Below, one piece after another: positions 17,801 through 25,227 of a stretch of 64,000 nt of DNA. The notes below the pieces were generated by a model. The model did not search any database and was not told where the DNA came from. It worked only from the letters and a program-made list of their open reading frames with translations. Within the stretch, counting starts at the first letter, position 1. Every line of letters starts with the position of its first letter. The stretch comes from Alishewanella tabrizica (GTDB lineage Bacteria; Pseudomonadota; Gammaproteobacteria; Enterobacterales; Alteromonadaceae): NCBI RefSeq assembly GCF_014652375.1, contig NZ_BMYR01000014.1, forward strand, positions 1 to 64,000, given 5' to 3'. Made by a program: the position numbers and the translations under genes.

Positions 17801-17968
17801 CGGCAGCGTGTTGCCAGGTTCCGTGGTTACGGTAGCATTAATAAGGGCAACGAGGTTGGGGGTTTTGTCGCGGATCCCCAGTTCCGGTGTCGTCTGAGCC
17901 GCATAACATGCAGCACTGGACGTGCCGAGTAATGCTAAGCTCAGCAGAGACAAACGCGCTGATATCAT
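14834..17968 (-). CDS. exported double-domain amidohydrolase
   Basis: A 1044-aa protein with a signal peptide (to about residue 24), two amidohydrolase domains (about 35-440 and 580-1000) and a beta-rich linker between. The first domain lacks the metal histidines (YPGFIDPYTQYG at 91-102). The second has them: DEHSH (H643, H645), H807, H835 and a catalytic Asp in NSDDPG (888-890), plus the conserved ALGENVK. The C-terminus ends in the histidine-rich HLHGHGHSHGEQH. The ATG at 17968 is chosen because AGGA lies about 11 nt upstream and a signal peptide follows; 19 further codons upstream look untranslated. Substrate unknown; related enzymes hydrolyse imides or dipeptides. Confidence 0.88.
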   Translation of the reverse strand: MISARLSLLSLALLGTSSAACYAAQTTPELGIRDKTPNLVALINATVTTEPGNTLPQATVLIRDGKIEAVRTNASVPAGYQTVDLKGYHIYPGFIDPYTQYGIPAAAADEGFSFGRRPMYENARRGGNAANDAIHAQQRWVTEFKPDSKAANELLKAGFTSVQSARQDGIFRGTAFVASLAQGLPNDVILKADAQHFLSFSKGSSKQSYPSSLMGSVALLRQTLSDANWYQAATANPTMSLAGQPIEFNAALAALGTLPQQGVLFDTTDERSLLRANRLLAEFNINNALLLGSGYEYSRLAQVKATGKPILLPLNFPAAPSITTAEQRLDVNLAELRHWERAPANASVLAQAGIPFALTSHGLAKKSEFIPNVRKAIQHGLTPEQALAALTIVPADILGLQASLGKIAPGYQADLVISRGDLFQDGDIVATWLRGQEHRFVPVQPTSFAGEYQLSFNNDTFTIILKGTAPKLTGEATLADKKTKLEHIVVQGDRLQFSLPLVSLNEQAVVLQFNGVLTEQQLSGYWLDAAGQQRAVVAMQQPERAQTTASDKAPALKPAATMVSQLTYPNRAFGVSALPTAQNVHIKNATVWTAAEQGILQNTDILVRDGKFEKIGQNLATPRGYTVIDASGMHVTPGIIDEHSHIATEQGVNEGSHANTAEVHLGDVINPDDINIYRALAGGVTAVQVLHGSANPIGGRAQILSLRWGADAEGLKFKNAPPSIKFALGENVKQSNWGTEFTSRYPQSRIGVETFIRDQFQAAKEYQAAWQAFNKLSKREQSRVAPPRRDYQLDTLVEIIEGKRHIHTHSYVASEILMLMQVADEMGFKVNTYTHILEGYKVASEMKAHGASVSTFADWWGFKMEVNDAIPTNTCLMHEQGLLVSVNSDDPGLLRRLNQEAAKSTMYCNMDEHEALKMVTINPAKQLKIDDTVGAIVVGKQADFVLWDAAPLSVYAVVQQTWIEGARYFDRQQDLQARQQIEQERQQLIQKILTAGESARQGSTTAYKQDDPIWHCEDNDDWLKLRFGFGAHLHGHGHSHGEQH

Positions 17969-18069
17969 AAATAACGTTTTCCTGAATGGTGTTAGACGCG
18001 GGTCGAAACAATTCAAGCAAAACACCCGCTTTTTGCAAAGTATCGCGCACTAAAAAGCTGACTACGTCT

Positions 18070-20163
18070 TTAAGTTTTTATTGTGAATGTTAATTGACTT
18101 AATTCTTGCTCTGGTAAAGGCATACTAAAATAATAACCTTGTACCAGGTAACAGGCGTTTTCTTGCAAAAACGCGGCTTGTTCAGCCGATTCCACCCCTT
18201 CTGCCACAACGCGTAACTGCATTTTTTGCGCCATCGCAATTATGGCCGAAACAATGTCCATATCGTTACGATCTTCTGGAATGTCTTTGACAAAAGAGCG
18301 ATCAATTTTTAACTCATCGACCGGGAATCGTTTTAAATAATTAAGTGAAGAATAGCCTGTACCAAAGTCATCAATAGATAAAGAGATACCGAGGCGCTTT
18401 AACTGATTTAACTGTTTAATAGCCGCATCAGTATCGCCCATTAGCATACTTTCGGTAATTTCAAAAATGAGATAGGCTGGATCTACACCTGTGCGATGAA
18501 TAATTTGTTCGATCATCGCAGGCAGTTTATTGTCATTAAATTGTCGAGCCGACAAATTAATCGATACGGATACCGCATAACCACGACTATGCTGGCGTGC
18601 TAAAAAACGGCAAGCTTCAAGGATTATCCACTCGCCAATTTGTACAATTAATCCCGTACTTTCGGCAACAGCAATAAATCGCCCAGGCGGAACTAGGGTA
18701 TTATCAGGTCTTAGCCAACGAATTAACGCTTCATAGCCAATCAACATATCATCTTGAACATCAATTTTAGGTTGATAAAACAACACAAATTGTTGTAAGG
18801 CTATGGCTTCTCGTAATTGGCTTTCGATCAACAGCCGCTCATTCGCTGCATCATTTAACTGCTGTGAGAAAAAGCGATAAGTATTTTTACCTCGCGCTTT
18901 GGCTTCATACATCGCCAGATCAGCATGTTTTAGCAAGAGTTCTTCGTCTACCGCATCGTCGGGTGCAATGGTAATACCAATAGACGCACTTATAGAAACA
19001 GTATGGCTACCCAGCTTAACCGGCTGCTGAAAGGCTTGCTGCAAGGTAGCGGCAATTTGTCCTGCCTGGGCCTTATCTTTGATATCACTTAAAATGACGG
19101 CAAACTCATCGCCGCCTAAGCGCGCTATGGTATCGTCTTCTCGCAAGCGATGGGTTAGTCGACTGGCGACTTCTTTTAGCAAATCATCGCCTGCATCATG
19201 CCCTAACGTATCATTAATTAATTTAAATTCGTCTAAGTCAAAATATAATAAAGCAAAACTGTAATAACCTCGCTGAGACATCGCGATAGATTTACGTAAT
19301 TGATTACGAAAGTAACTACGATTTGCCAACCCGGTAAGAGAATCATAATACGCCAGCCGCTCCATTTGCTTTTGGCTTTGCTTGATAAACGAAATATCCT
19401 GCAAAGCCGCCACATAATGCGAGAGACTCCCTTTTTCATCTCGAATAGGCGCAATGGCTAACGTAACCCAATGCTGAGTATCATTGTTGAGATCAGCTTG
19501 TTGCAGTAACACATCACCTTGCCAATGTTGACGCTGTTGTAACGTTAAGCGCATCTCATTTCCCAGTAACTGCATATCCTGAGCAAACAACGTGCTTAAT
19601 GATTTACCGTAAATAGCGGGCAGTTCTAGCCCCAACAGATTGCTTAAAAACGGATTGATGTACTCAATATCTAAATGATGATTAGTGATAATAATGCCTG
19701 AGCTAGAGAATGCGACAGCCTTACTCAGTTTACGAGCCAGCATTTCCGCTTGCTCTTTTTCAGCAATACGATTATCTAAACCGGTGATAAGCTGGTTTAT
19801 TTCTGCATTCATCGCCATAAAACTGCGGTTTAAGGTGCCAAGCTCATCAGGCTTGTTATCTAATTGCAAACTCGGTTGTAAACCTCTGCCCACCCGGTGC
19901 ACGGCCGATGCCAAACGTGTTAAACGCTTCAGAATTAACTGATTAAGCAGTAAATAAAGAATAGCTGTAACGAATAAGGCTGTTAAAAGTGTAAAGATTA
20001 GTAAATGCCAGACAGATTGATTTGACTCGATACTTTGCAAAAAGGTAGTGTAGCTAAAGGCGACTGTTAGGCCTGTAATCAACATAGCCAGAAAAACCAG
20101 TGCTGAAAACTTCAGCCCCAGTGAATTCATCCCTCTGGCATTATTATGATTAAGATCCTTCAC
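18070..20163 (-). CDS. membrane GGDEF/EAL dual-domain c-di-GMP enzyme
   Basis: A 697-aa signalling protein: two transmembrane helices (about 20-42 and 53-75) with almost no periplasmic loop, HAMP (72-125), PAS (145-260), GGDEF (265-430) and EAL (445-690). The GGDEF motif is intact (350-354) with an inhibitory I-site RxxD (R341-D344), and the EAL motif is intact (YEALIRW, 478-480), with the later NLSARQ, ITES, DDFGTGYSSL and GVE motifs. Either synthesis or breakdown of c-di-GMP is possible. The short loop suggests cytoplasmic (PAS) or membrane sensing. Start: GTG at 20163; an ATG at 20130 is the alternative. A double PilZ receptor is encoded at 49-51 kb. Confidence 0.93.
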   Translation of the reverse strand: MKDLNHNNARGMNSLGLKFSALVFLAMLITGLTVAFSYTTFLQSIESNQSVWHLLIFTLLTALFVTAILYLLLNQLILKRLTRLASAVHRVGRGLQPSLQLDNKPDELGTLNRSFMAMNAEINQLITGLDNRIAEKEQAEMLARKLSKAVAFSSSGIIITNHHLDIEYINPFLSNLLGLELPAIYGKSLSTLFAQDMQLLGNEMRLTLQQRQHWQGDVLLQQADLNNDTQHWVTLAIAPIRDEKGSLSHYVAALQDISFIKQSQKQMERLAYYDSLTGLANRSYFRNQLRKSIAMSQRGYYSFALLYFDLDEFKLINDTLGHDAGDDLLKEVASRLTHRLREDDTIARLGGDEFAVILSDIKDKAQAGQIAATLQQAFQQPVKLGSHTVSISASIGITIAPDDAVDEELLLKHADLAMYEAKARGKNTYRFFSQQLNDAANERLLIESQLREAIALQQFVLFYQPKIDVQDDMLIGYEALIRWLRPDNTLVPPGRFIAVAESTGLIVQIGEWIILEACRFLARQHSRGYAVSVSINLSARQFNDNKLPAMIEQIIHRTGVDPAYLIFEITESMLMGDTDAAIKQLNQLKRLGISLSIDDFGTGYSSLNYLKRFPVDELKIDRSFVKDIPEDRNDMDIVSAIIAMAQKMQLRVVAEGVESAEQAAFLQENACYLVQGYYFSMPLPEQELSQLTFTIKT

Positions 20164-20275
20164 GACTAAGGCTCGCAGCTGTTATAGTTATTTCATAGTG
20201 CTATTAAGGCACACAACAACGATGAATGATACTTTACCATTATTTTTATGCAATCGACTAGAAGAGAGTAAGCAA

Positions 20276-20731
20276 ATGAAAAAAGCCCTAATTGTTACCC
20301 TTTTAAGCGCCACACTCTGTGCGCCGGTTATCGCCGCAACAGCGTTCACCGATGGTAAAGATGCCGTATCCTACCGCCAAGCAAGTTTCCAACTGATTCG
20401 CCATAATATGGGTGATATACAAGATATGATCCGAGGCAATGTCGCCTTTGATGCAGAACGGGTTCAGCGTCGTGCTGAGGCCTTAGCATTACTGAGTCAA
20501 CTGCCTTGGGAAACCTTTACCGTACCGGGTACAAAAGAAGCCGGTGGTGATGTAAAGCCAGTGATTTGGGATAATTTAGCAGACGTGCAAGAACGCGGTG
20601 ATAAAATGGCTGCAGATGCAGCTGCTTTATTGGTGGCGGCGAAGACAGCCGAGCAAGCGGAAATTCGTAAAGCGTTTGCTGACTTTGCACGTAATTGTAA
20701 AGCCTGTCATGACAAGTACAAAGCCGATTAA
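20276..20731 (+). CDS. cytochrome c'
   Basis: A 151-aa periplasmic haem protein: signal peptide (to about residue 20), four-helix-bundle sequence and a single C-terminal haem site C141-K-A-C-H145, the layout of cytochrome c'. These proteins bind NO and are linked to nitrosative stress protection or electron transfer. The ATG at 20276 (MKKALIV) is preferred over in-frame starts back to 20198 because the signal peptide begins there. The cytochrome b gene is convergent, its stop 53 nt away; the pairing of cytochrome c' and b561-type cytochromes is common and suggests an electron-transfer couple. Confidence 0.93.
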   Translation: MKKALIVTLLSATLCAPVIAATAFTDGKDAVSYRQASFQLIRHNMGDIQDMIRGNVAFDAERVQRRAEALALLSQLPWETFTVPGTKEAGGDVKPVIWDNLADVQERGDKMAADAAALLVAAKTAEQAEIRKAFADFARNCKACHDKYKAD

Positions 20732-20783
20732 CATGTCTTTTCACCGCGTCGTTGCCAAATGACGCGGTGCAAACCTGCTGCTT

Positions 20784-21440
20784 TTAAATAAATTTCACTA
20801 GCATCTCGCCTTGCCAAACGTAAAACACCCCCAGTAACACCACAACGATGACAAAATAACTCCAACTCGCTTTAATCAGCGGTCGCATTGATGAAGTATA
20901 TTGTTGTGTAGTTTTTCCGGTGATCATTGTTAGTAACACATTGTCATAGCGCCAGCTATGCCATAACGCAGCGATTACATGCACGCCAACACAGATGAGG
21001 ATGATATCGATATTTACCTTATGAATGCTAGAAGCTAGCGACACCCACTCTGCAGCAAGATATTGCACTAAAGGACCATCGCTAATGTAACTATTGTCAA
21101 AGGTCGCCAATCCAGTAAGAAGCTGCAATGCTAACAACAGAATTAAAGCAAAAATCATGTAAGCACCCGCTGGGTTATGGCCCAGCACAGGTTTAGGATG
21201 ACGCAAATAGCGCAGTGCCGCTATCGGAGAGGCGGCAAAATGGCGAAATCGTGCGGTTGTACTACCATACAGCCCCCAGCAAATTCGGGCAATTAATAAC
21301 GCGGCTAAGGTATACGCCATAAGTTGGTGTTGCGCCATTAGGCCTTCATTCCCGGTGTACCAAAGACCACCTAATAACAAAACTTGCGACCAATGAAAGA
21401 ATCTTACGGCAACATCCCACACGTGTGTTTTAACTGACAT
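20784..21440 (-). CDS. membrane cytochrome b561-type protein
   Basis: A 218-aa protein with about four transmembrane helices and the histidines of the bacterial di-haem cytochrome b561/Ni-Fe hydrogenase b family: HVWDVAVRFFHWSQ near the N-terminus, HQLMAYT, and SSIHKVNIDIILICVGVHVIAALWHSW. It would take electrons from the quinol pool to a periplasmic acceptor such as the adjacent cytochrome c'. The ATG at 21440 has AAGGA 7 nt upstream; the frame continues upstream without support. It is divergent from the penicillin-acylase gene, with 55 bp between. Confidence 0.9.
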   Translation of the reverse strand: MSVKTHVWDVAVRFFHWSQVLLLGGLWYTGNEGLMAQHQLMAYTLAALLIARICWGLYGSTTARFRHFAASPIAALRYLRHPKPVLGHNPAGAYMIFALILLLALQLLTGLATFDNSYISDGPLVQYLAAEWVSLASSIHKVNIDIILICVGVHVIAALWHSWRYDNVLLTMITGKTTQQYTSSMRPLIKASWSYFVIVVVLLGVFYVWQGEMLVKFI

Positions 21441-21495
21441 TGAGCTTTCCTTTTTCTGTGCTAACCTTTTGATTTTATACCAGCAGGAAACATAA

Positions 21496-23844
21496 ATGAA
21501 AATAATACGCGGGCTTTTTACCGCACTGTTTTTGGTATTACTGATTGGCATTACCCTCGCCTACACGTGGCTTAATGGCAGTTTAGCCGATTATCAGGCA
21601 ACATACCCCAGTGCAGTCGCCCATCCGGTTTATTTAGAACGCGATTCACAAGGTTATCTGACGGTGCAGGCGCAAGATCGTTCCGACGCGGCTTACGGTT
21701 TAGGCTTTGCACATGCTCAAGATCGTTTTTTCCAAATGGACTTAACCAGACGAAGTGCAGCCGGTGAATTGGCGGCACTCTTTGGCCAACACGCACTGAA
21801 TACCGATATTAGCCATCGACGCCATCGTTTTAGAATGCGCGCCGAGCAACAACTTAGCCGACTCGCTGCCGCCGATTTACAATTACTGGCAGCATACAGT
21901 CGTGGTGTGAATGATGGACTAAACAGCCTGCATCGCCCGCCTTTTGAATATACACTACTTCGAACGGAACCTACCCCTTGGTTAGAAAGCGACAGCTTGC
22001 TGGTGATTTACAGTATGTATCTTGATCTACAAGGCAAGCGAGGTCGTGATGAGTACGCAATGACTAAGCTGCGCCAGGCGTTACCCCCAGAGTGGTATGC
22101 TTTTTTTCAACAGCATAGTGCTGATTGGCAAGCGGCTATTGACGGCACAGAGGTCTCAACTATTGCACTGCCCAGCAGCCCATATCCTTCGGTTTTACAG
22201 CAACAACTTAGCTGTACTCACTGTACGCCAGCCGATGCCGTTGATCTGGGCAGTAATAATTTTGCCGTGTCAGGTCAACTCAGCGAGCATGGCGCGGCTA
22301 TTTTAGCGGATGATATGCATCTCTCTTTGCGCGTGCCCGGTATATGGTACAAAACCCAGCTTAATTGGCAAGAGCAGACGATTAATAGACAGGTTACAGG
22401 ATTAAGTTTACCTGGTACGCCGGCAATTGTCGTGGGTAGCAATGGTCACATTGCCTGGGGCTTTACGAACAGTACGGCTGATTGGCACGATCTTATTGCG
22501 CTTGAGTTATCTGCTGATCAACAACAGTATCTCAATGGTAGCGGCTGGCAACCGTTAATCAGCGTTACGGAATACATTCAAATCCGTGATGCGGAACCTT
22601 ATGCTCTGACGGTACAAGAAACTGAGTGGGGCCCAATATTGCCATTTCCCGATCAACAACATTATGCGCTACGTTGGATTGCCCATGATGACGATGCCGT
22701 TAACCTAAATTTACGCTATTTAGAACATGCCACATCAGCTAAACAAGCCCTCTCTTATGCCGACAAAATCGGTATTCCGGCCCAAAATCTGCTAGTCGCC
22801 GATAAGCATGGCAGCATTGGGTGGACCATTTTTGGTCCTATACCTCGGCGAAATCTGTTTGATTGGGATCATGTACAAGACGGGCGTAGCGACAAACCCT
22901 ATTGGGATGGTCGTTTATCCATTGATGAGTACCCTACGTTATTAAACCCGCCTAGTCAGCGACTTTGGTCGGCCAATGCGAGAACCGTGGGGGACAAGCG
23001 TTATGCGGTATTAGGGAATGGCGGCTATGATCTCGGGGCTCGGGGTAAGCAAATCGCATTAGCGCTTGCCACGTTATCAGACGCAGACGAATCAGCATTA
23101 CATCAGATCCAACTCGATCATCGATCGCTACTGCTAGCTGGCTGGCATCGCCTGTTGTTAGAAACGCTAACGGAACCGTTGGCCGCACAGCGTCAACTTA
23201 GCGAATTTCGACAACATATTGCTGCATCACGCTTAAAAGCAAGCCCCGATGATATTGGTTATACGCTGCTGCGCCAATTCCGTTTAAAGGTGCTTGAATT
23301 AACCTTTAGCCCACTCTCTGCCTTACTAGAGAAAAGCGGTGCGCGTAGTGCAGACTTAAAATACGCTTTAGAAACACCATTTTGGCTGATGTTACACGCA
23401 CAGCGAAATGATACTTTACCAAGCCGTTACGCCAATTGGTCGGAATTATTATTACATGCAGCAGAGCTTACGCATGCCGATCTGCTTAAAGACTATGGCG
23501 AACTAGCTGATGCCAGATGGGGCAATCGTAACACAGCAAAAATTGAACACCCGCTAGCCTCAGCCATCCCCTTCTTTGGTCAATGGTTGAATATGCCCAC
23601 CACAGCCCTTGCTGGCGACAGCCATATGCCACGGGTACAGCATCCAGCCTTTGGCCAGTCGCAACGTATGGTGGTCGCGCCTGGTCACGAACAACACGGT
23701 ATATTAGTGATCCCTACAGGGCAATCAGGGCATCCCCTATCACCGTTTTATCGGGCAGATCACCGCTTTTGGCTAGAGGAGACCCCCTTGTCGTTTCTTC
23801 CTGGCCCAAAAAAATATCAACAACAGTTGCTACCATTCCCTTGA
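21496..23844 (+). CDS. penicillin acylase family N-terminal nucleophile hydrolase
   Basis: A 782-aa exported amidase of the penicillin G acylase/AHL acylase superfamily. It has an N-terminal hydrophobic signal (7-24), an alpha-chain region, then the autocleavage site with nucleophile S253 in GSNNFAVSG, followed by a beta chain with GTPAIVVGSNGHIAWGFTNS. Family members cleave amide bonds of beta-lactams or acyl-homoserine lactones; substrate cannot be told from sequence. AGGA lies 6 nt before the ATG. The stop codon lies inside the probable pheA leader promoter. Confidence 0.92.
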   Translation: MKIIRGLFTALFLVLLIGITLAYTWLNGSLADYQATYPSAVAHPVYLERDSQGYLTVQAQDRSDAAYGLGFAHAQDRFFQMDLTRRSAAGELAALFGQHALNTDISHRRHRFRMRAEQQLSRLAAADLQLLAAYSRGVNDGLNSLHRPPFEYTLLRTEPTPWLESDSLLVIYSMYLDLQGKRGRDEYAMTKLRQALPPEWYAFFQQHSADWQAAIDGTEVSTIALPSSPYPSVLQQQLSCTHCTPADAVDLGSNNFAVSGQLSEHGAAILADDMHLSLRVPGIWYKTQLNWQEQTINRQVTGLSLPGTPAIVVGSNGHIAWGFTNSTADWHDLIALELSADQQQYLNGSGWQPLISVTEYIQIRDAEPYALTVQETEWGPILPFPDQQHYALRWIAHDDDAVNLNLRYLEHATSAKQALSYADKIGIPAQNLLVADKHGSIGWTIFGPIPRRNLFDWDHVQDGRSDKPYWDGRLSIDEYPTLLNPPSQRLWSANARTVGDKRYAVLGNGGYDLGARGKQIALALATLSDADESALHQIQLDHRSLLLAGWHRLLLETLTEPLAAQRQLSEFRQHIAASRLKASPDDIGYTLLRQFRLKVLELTFSPLSALLEKSGARSADLKYALETPFWLMLHAQRNDTLPSRYANWSELLLHAAELTHADLLKDYGELADARWGNRNTAKIEHPLASAIPFFGQWLNMPTTALAGDSHMPRVQHPAFGQSQRMVVAPGHEQHGILVIPTGQSGHPLSPFYRADHRFWLEETPLSFLPGPKKYQQQLLPFP

Positions 23845-23870
23845 CTTTAGCCATCCAGACGGATTATGGT
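23841..23870 (+). promoter_or_regulatory. candidate promoter of pheL-pheA
   Basis: TTGACT (23841-23846), 18 nt, TATGGT (23865-23870). The -35 overlaps the stop codon of the acylase gene. The predicted start would fall at or next to the pheL ATG, so either the leader peptide is translated from a leaderless RNA or the real promoter lies further upstream. Confidence 0.45.
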
Positions 23871-23876
23871 GTCGGT

Positions 23877-23936
23877 ATGAAAACACATTTATTCGCACTC
23901 GGTTTTTTTAGCTTTACCCCCTGCACTTGGAGGTAG
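23877..23936 (+). CDS. pheL: phe operon leader peptide
   Basis: A 19-codon ORF, MKTHLFALGFFSFTPCTWR, with four Phe codons (one TTC, then TTT TTT and TTT at 23904-23909 and 23913-23915), followed 25 nt later by a strong terminator hairpin and then pheA. This is the layout of a Phe-tRNA-sensing attenuation leader like E. coli pheL. GGAGGT at 23929-23934, spanning the last codons and the stop, can pair with ACCTCC at 23965-23970 as an antiterminator. A ribosome stalled on the Phe codons would leave it free, and one reaching the stop would cover it. Confidence 0.85.
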   Translation: MKTHLFALGFFSFTPCTWR

Positions 23937-23961
23937 CTAACCGTGCGCGCACGAAAAGCAG

Positions 23962-23991
23962 AAAACCTCCCACACTGGGAGGTTTTTTTTT
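23962..23991 (+). terminator. phe attenuator
   Basis: Stem AAAACCTCCCA/TGGGAGGTTTT (11 bp, 3-nt loop) followed by more Ts to 23991. A 12-bp palindrome CGTGCGCGCACG (23942-23953) just upstream could form an extra pause or anti-antiterminator stem. Confidence 0.85.
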
Positions 23992-24028
23992 GGCTATATT
24001 ACGCTTATATTCAAGCTAGAGGCAGAAC

Positions 24029-25180
24029 ATGGAATTAAACGACATCCGGCAAGCAATTAGCGATACCGATCAACAATTAATCGGATTATTGGCCAAGCGT
24101 CGCAGCTTAGCCCTTGCTGTAGCGACAGCGAAATTGTCACAAAATAAACCGATACGTGATACCAAGCGCGAACAGGAGCTACTGCTCTCATTAATTGAGA
24201 AAGGGAAGTTACAAGGACTTGATGCGCAATATGTTACCCGAATTTTTCATGTAATTATTGAAGACTCGGTATTACAACAACAAGCACAAGTGCAAGGGCA
24301 ATTAAATGGTGATAACACTGATGCGGTAAGAGTCGCGTTCTTGGGCGGTCAGGGATCCTACAGCTATTGGGCAACACAAAAATACTTTGCACGGCGCGCC
24401 GAACATATTATTGAACTCGGTTGCGATAGCTTTAATGAAATTGTTAATGCCGTTGAAACAGGCCACGCCGATTATGCGTTGTTACCCATCGAAAATACCT
24501 CTTCTGGCTCGATTAACGAAGTTTATGATATTTTGCAACATACACGATTATCGATTGTTGGCGAACTGACCCATCCGATTGAACATTGTTTACTCGGGTT
24601 ACCCGGTACCGATCTGTCTAAAATTCGTCAAGTCTGCTCACACCCGCAAGTTATCGCACAATGTAGCCAATTTTTACTGGGCTTAACCAATGTAAAAATT
24701 GATTACTGCGATAGCTCGTCTGCTGCGTTTGCCAAAGTAAAAGCACTACAGGATCCTACTATTATTGCCATAGGCGGCGAAGAAGGTGGCAAGCTTTATG
24801 GCTTAGAAGTGCTAACACGACAACTGGCCAATCAAAAACACAATGTCAGCCGTTTTATTGTCGTCGCGCGCAAAGCAGTTAATGTCGCCAAAGCGATCCC
24901 CGCTAAAACCACGTTTATTATGTATACTGGCCAGCAACCAGGTGCATTGGTAGAGGCCCTGTTAGTATTAAGACAGCATGGCATTAGTATGAGCAAGCTC
25001 GAGTCACGGCCTATTCCCGGCAATCCGTGGGAAGAAATGTTCTATGTTGATGTCGCGGCGAACTTAAGTGATTATGCCATGACCAGGGCATTGGAGGAGC
25101 TAAACAGCATCACCAAGTTTGTTAAAGTACTGGGCTGCTATCCAAGCGATGATATCACCCCTACTCAACCACAAAACTAA
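24029..25180 (+). CDS. pheA: chorismate mutase / prephenate dehydratase (P-protein)
   Basis: A bifunctional phenylalanine-synthesis enzyme (chorismate to prephenate to phenylpyruvate), 383 aa (E. coli 386). Chorismate mutase occupies about 1-90 (R and K residues of the AroQ type: RRSLALAVATAK), prephenate dehydratase about 105-285 (FLGGQGSYS, LPIENTSSGSINEVYD, SRFIVVAR), and a Phe-binding ACT domain about 297-375 with the ESRP motif (KLESRPIPGNPWEE). Feedback inhibition by Phe is expected from ESRP. Regulation is by the upstream pheL attenuator. Confidence 0.97.
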   Translation: MELNDIRQAISDTDQQLIGLLAKRRSLALAVATAKLSQNKPIRDTKREQELLLSLIEKGKLQGLDAQYVTRIFHVIIEDSVLQQQAQVQGQLNGDNTDAVRVAFLGGQGSYSYWATQKYFARRAEHIIELGCDSFNEIVNAVETGHADYALLPIENTSSGSINEVYDILQHTRLSIVGELTHPIEHCLLGLPGTDLSKIRQVCSHPQVIAQCSQFLLGLTNVKIDYCDSSSAAFAKVKALQDPTIIAIGGEEGGKLYGLEVLTRQLANQKHNVSRFIVVARKAVNVAKAIPAKTTFIMYTGQQPGALVEALLVLRQHGISMSKLESRPIPGNPWEEMFYVDVAANLSDYAMTRALEELNSITKFVKVLGCYPSDDITPTQPQN

Positions 25181-25188
25181 GCGTGTAA

Positions 25189-25219
25189 CGGTGCCAACCA
25201 GAAACAGCAGTTGGCACCG
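25189..25219. terminator. hairpin between convergent pheA and MBL genes
   Basis: A 10-bp stem CGGTGCCAAC/GTTGGCACCG with an 11-nt loop between two convergent genes. U-tracts are weak on both strands, so termination strength is uncertain. Confidence 0.5.
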
Positions 25220-25227
25220 CTTATTGA

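Noticed and set aside
23583..23936. A 117-codon frame ending with the pheL stop codon
   Set aside because: Only its last 20 codons are meaningful; the rest is out of frame inside the acylase gene.
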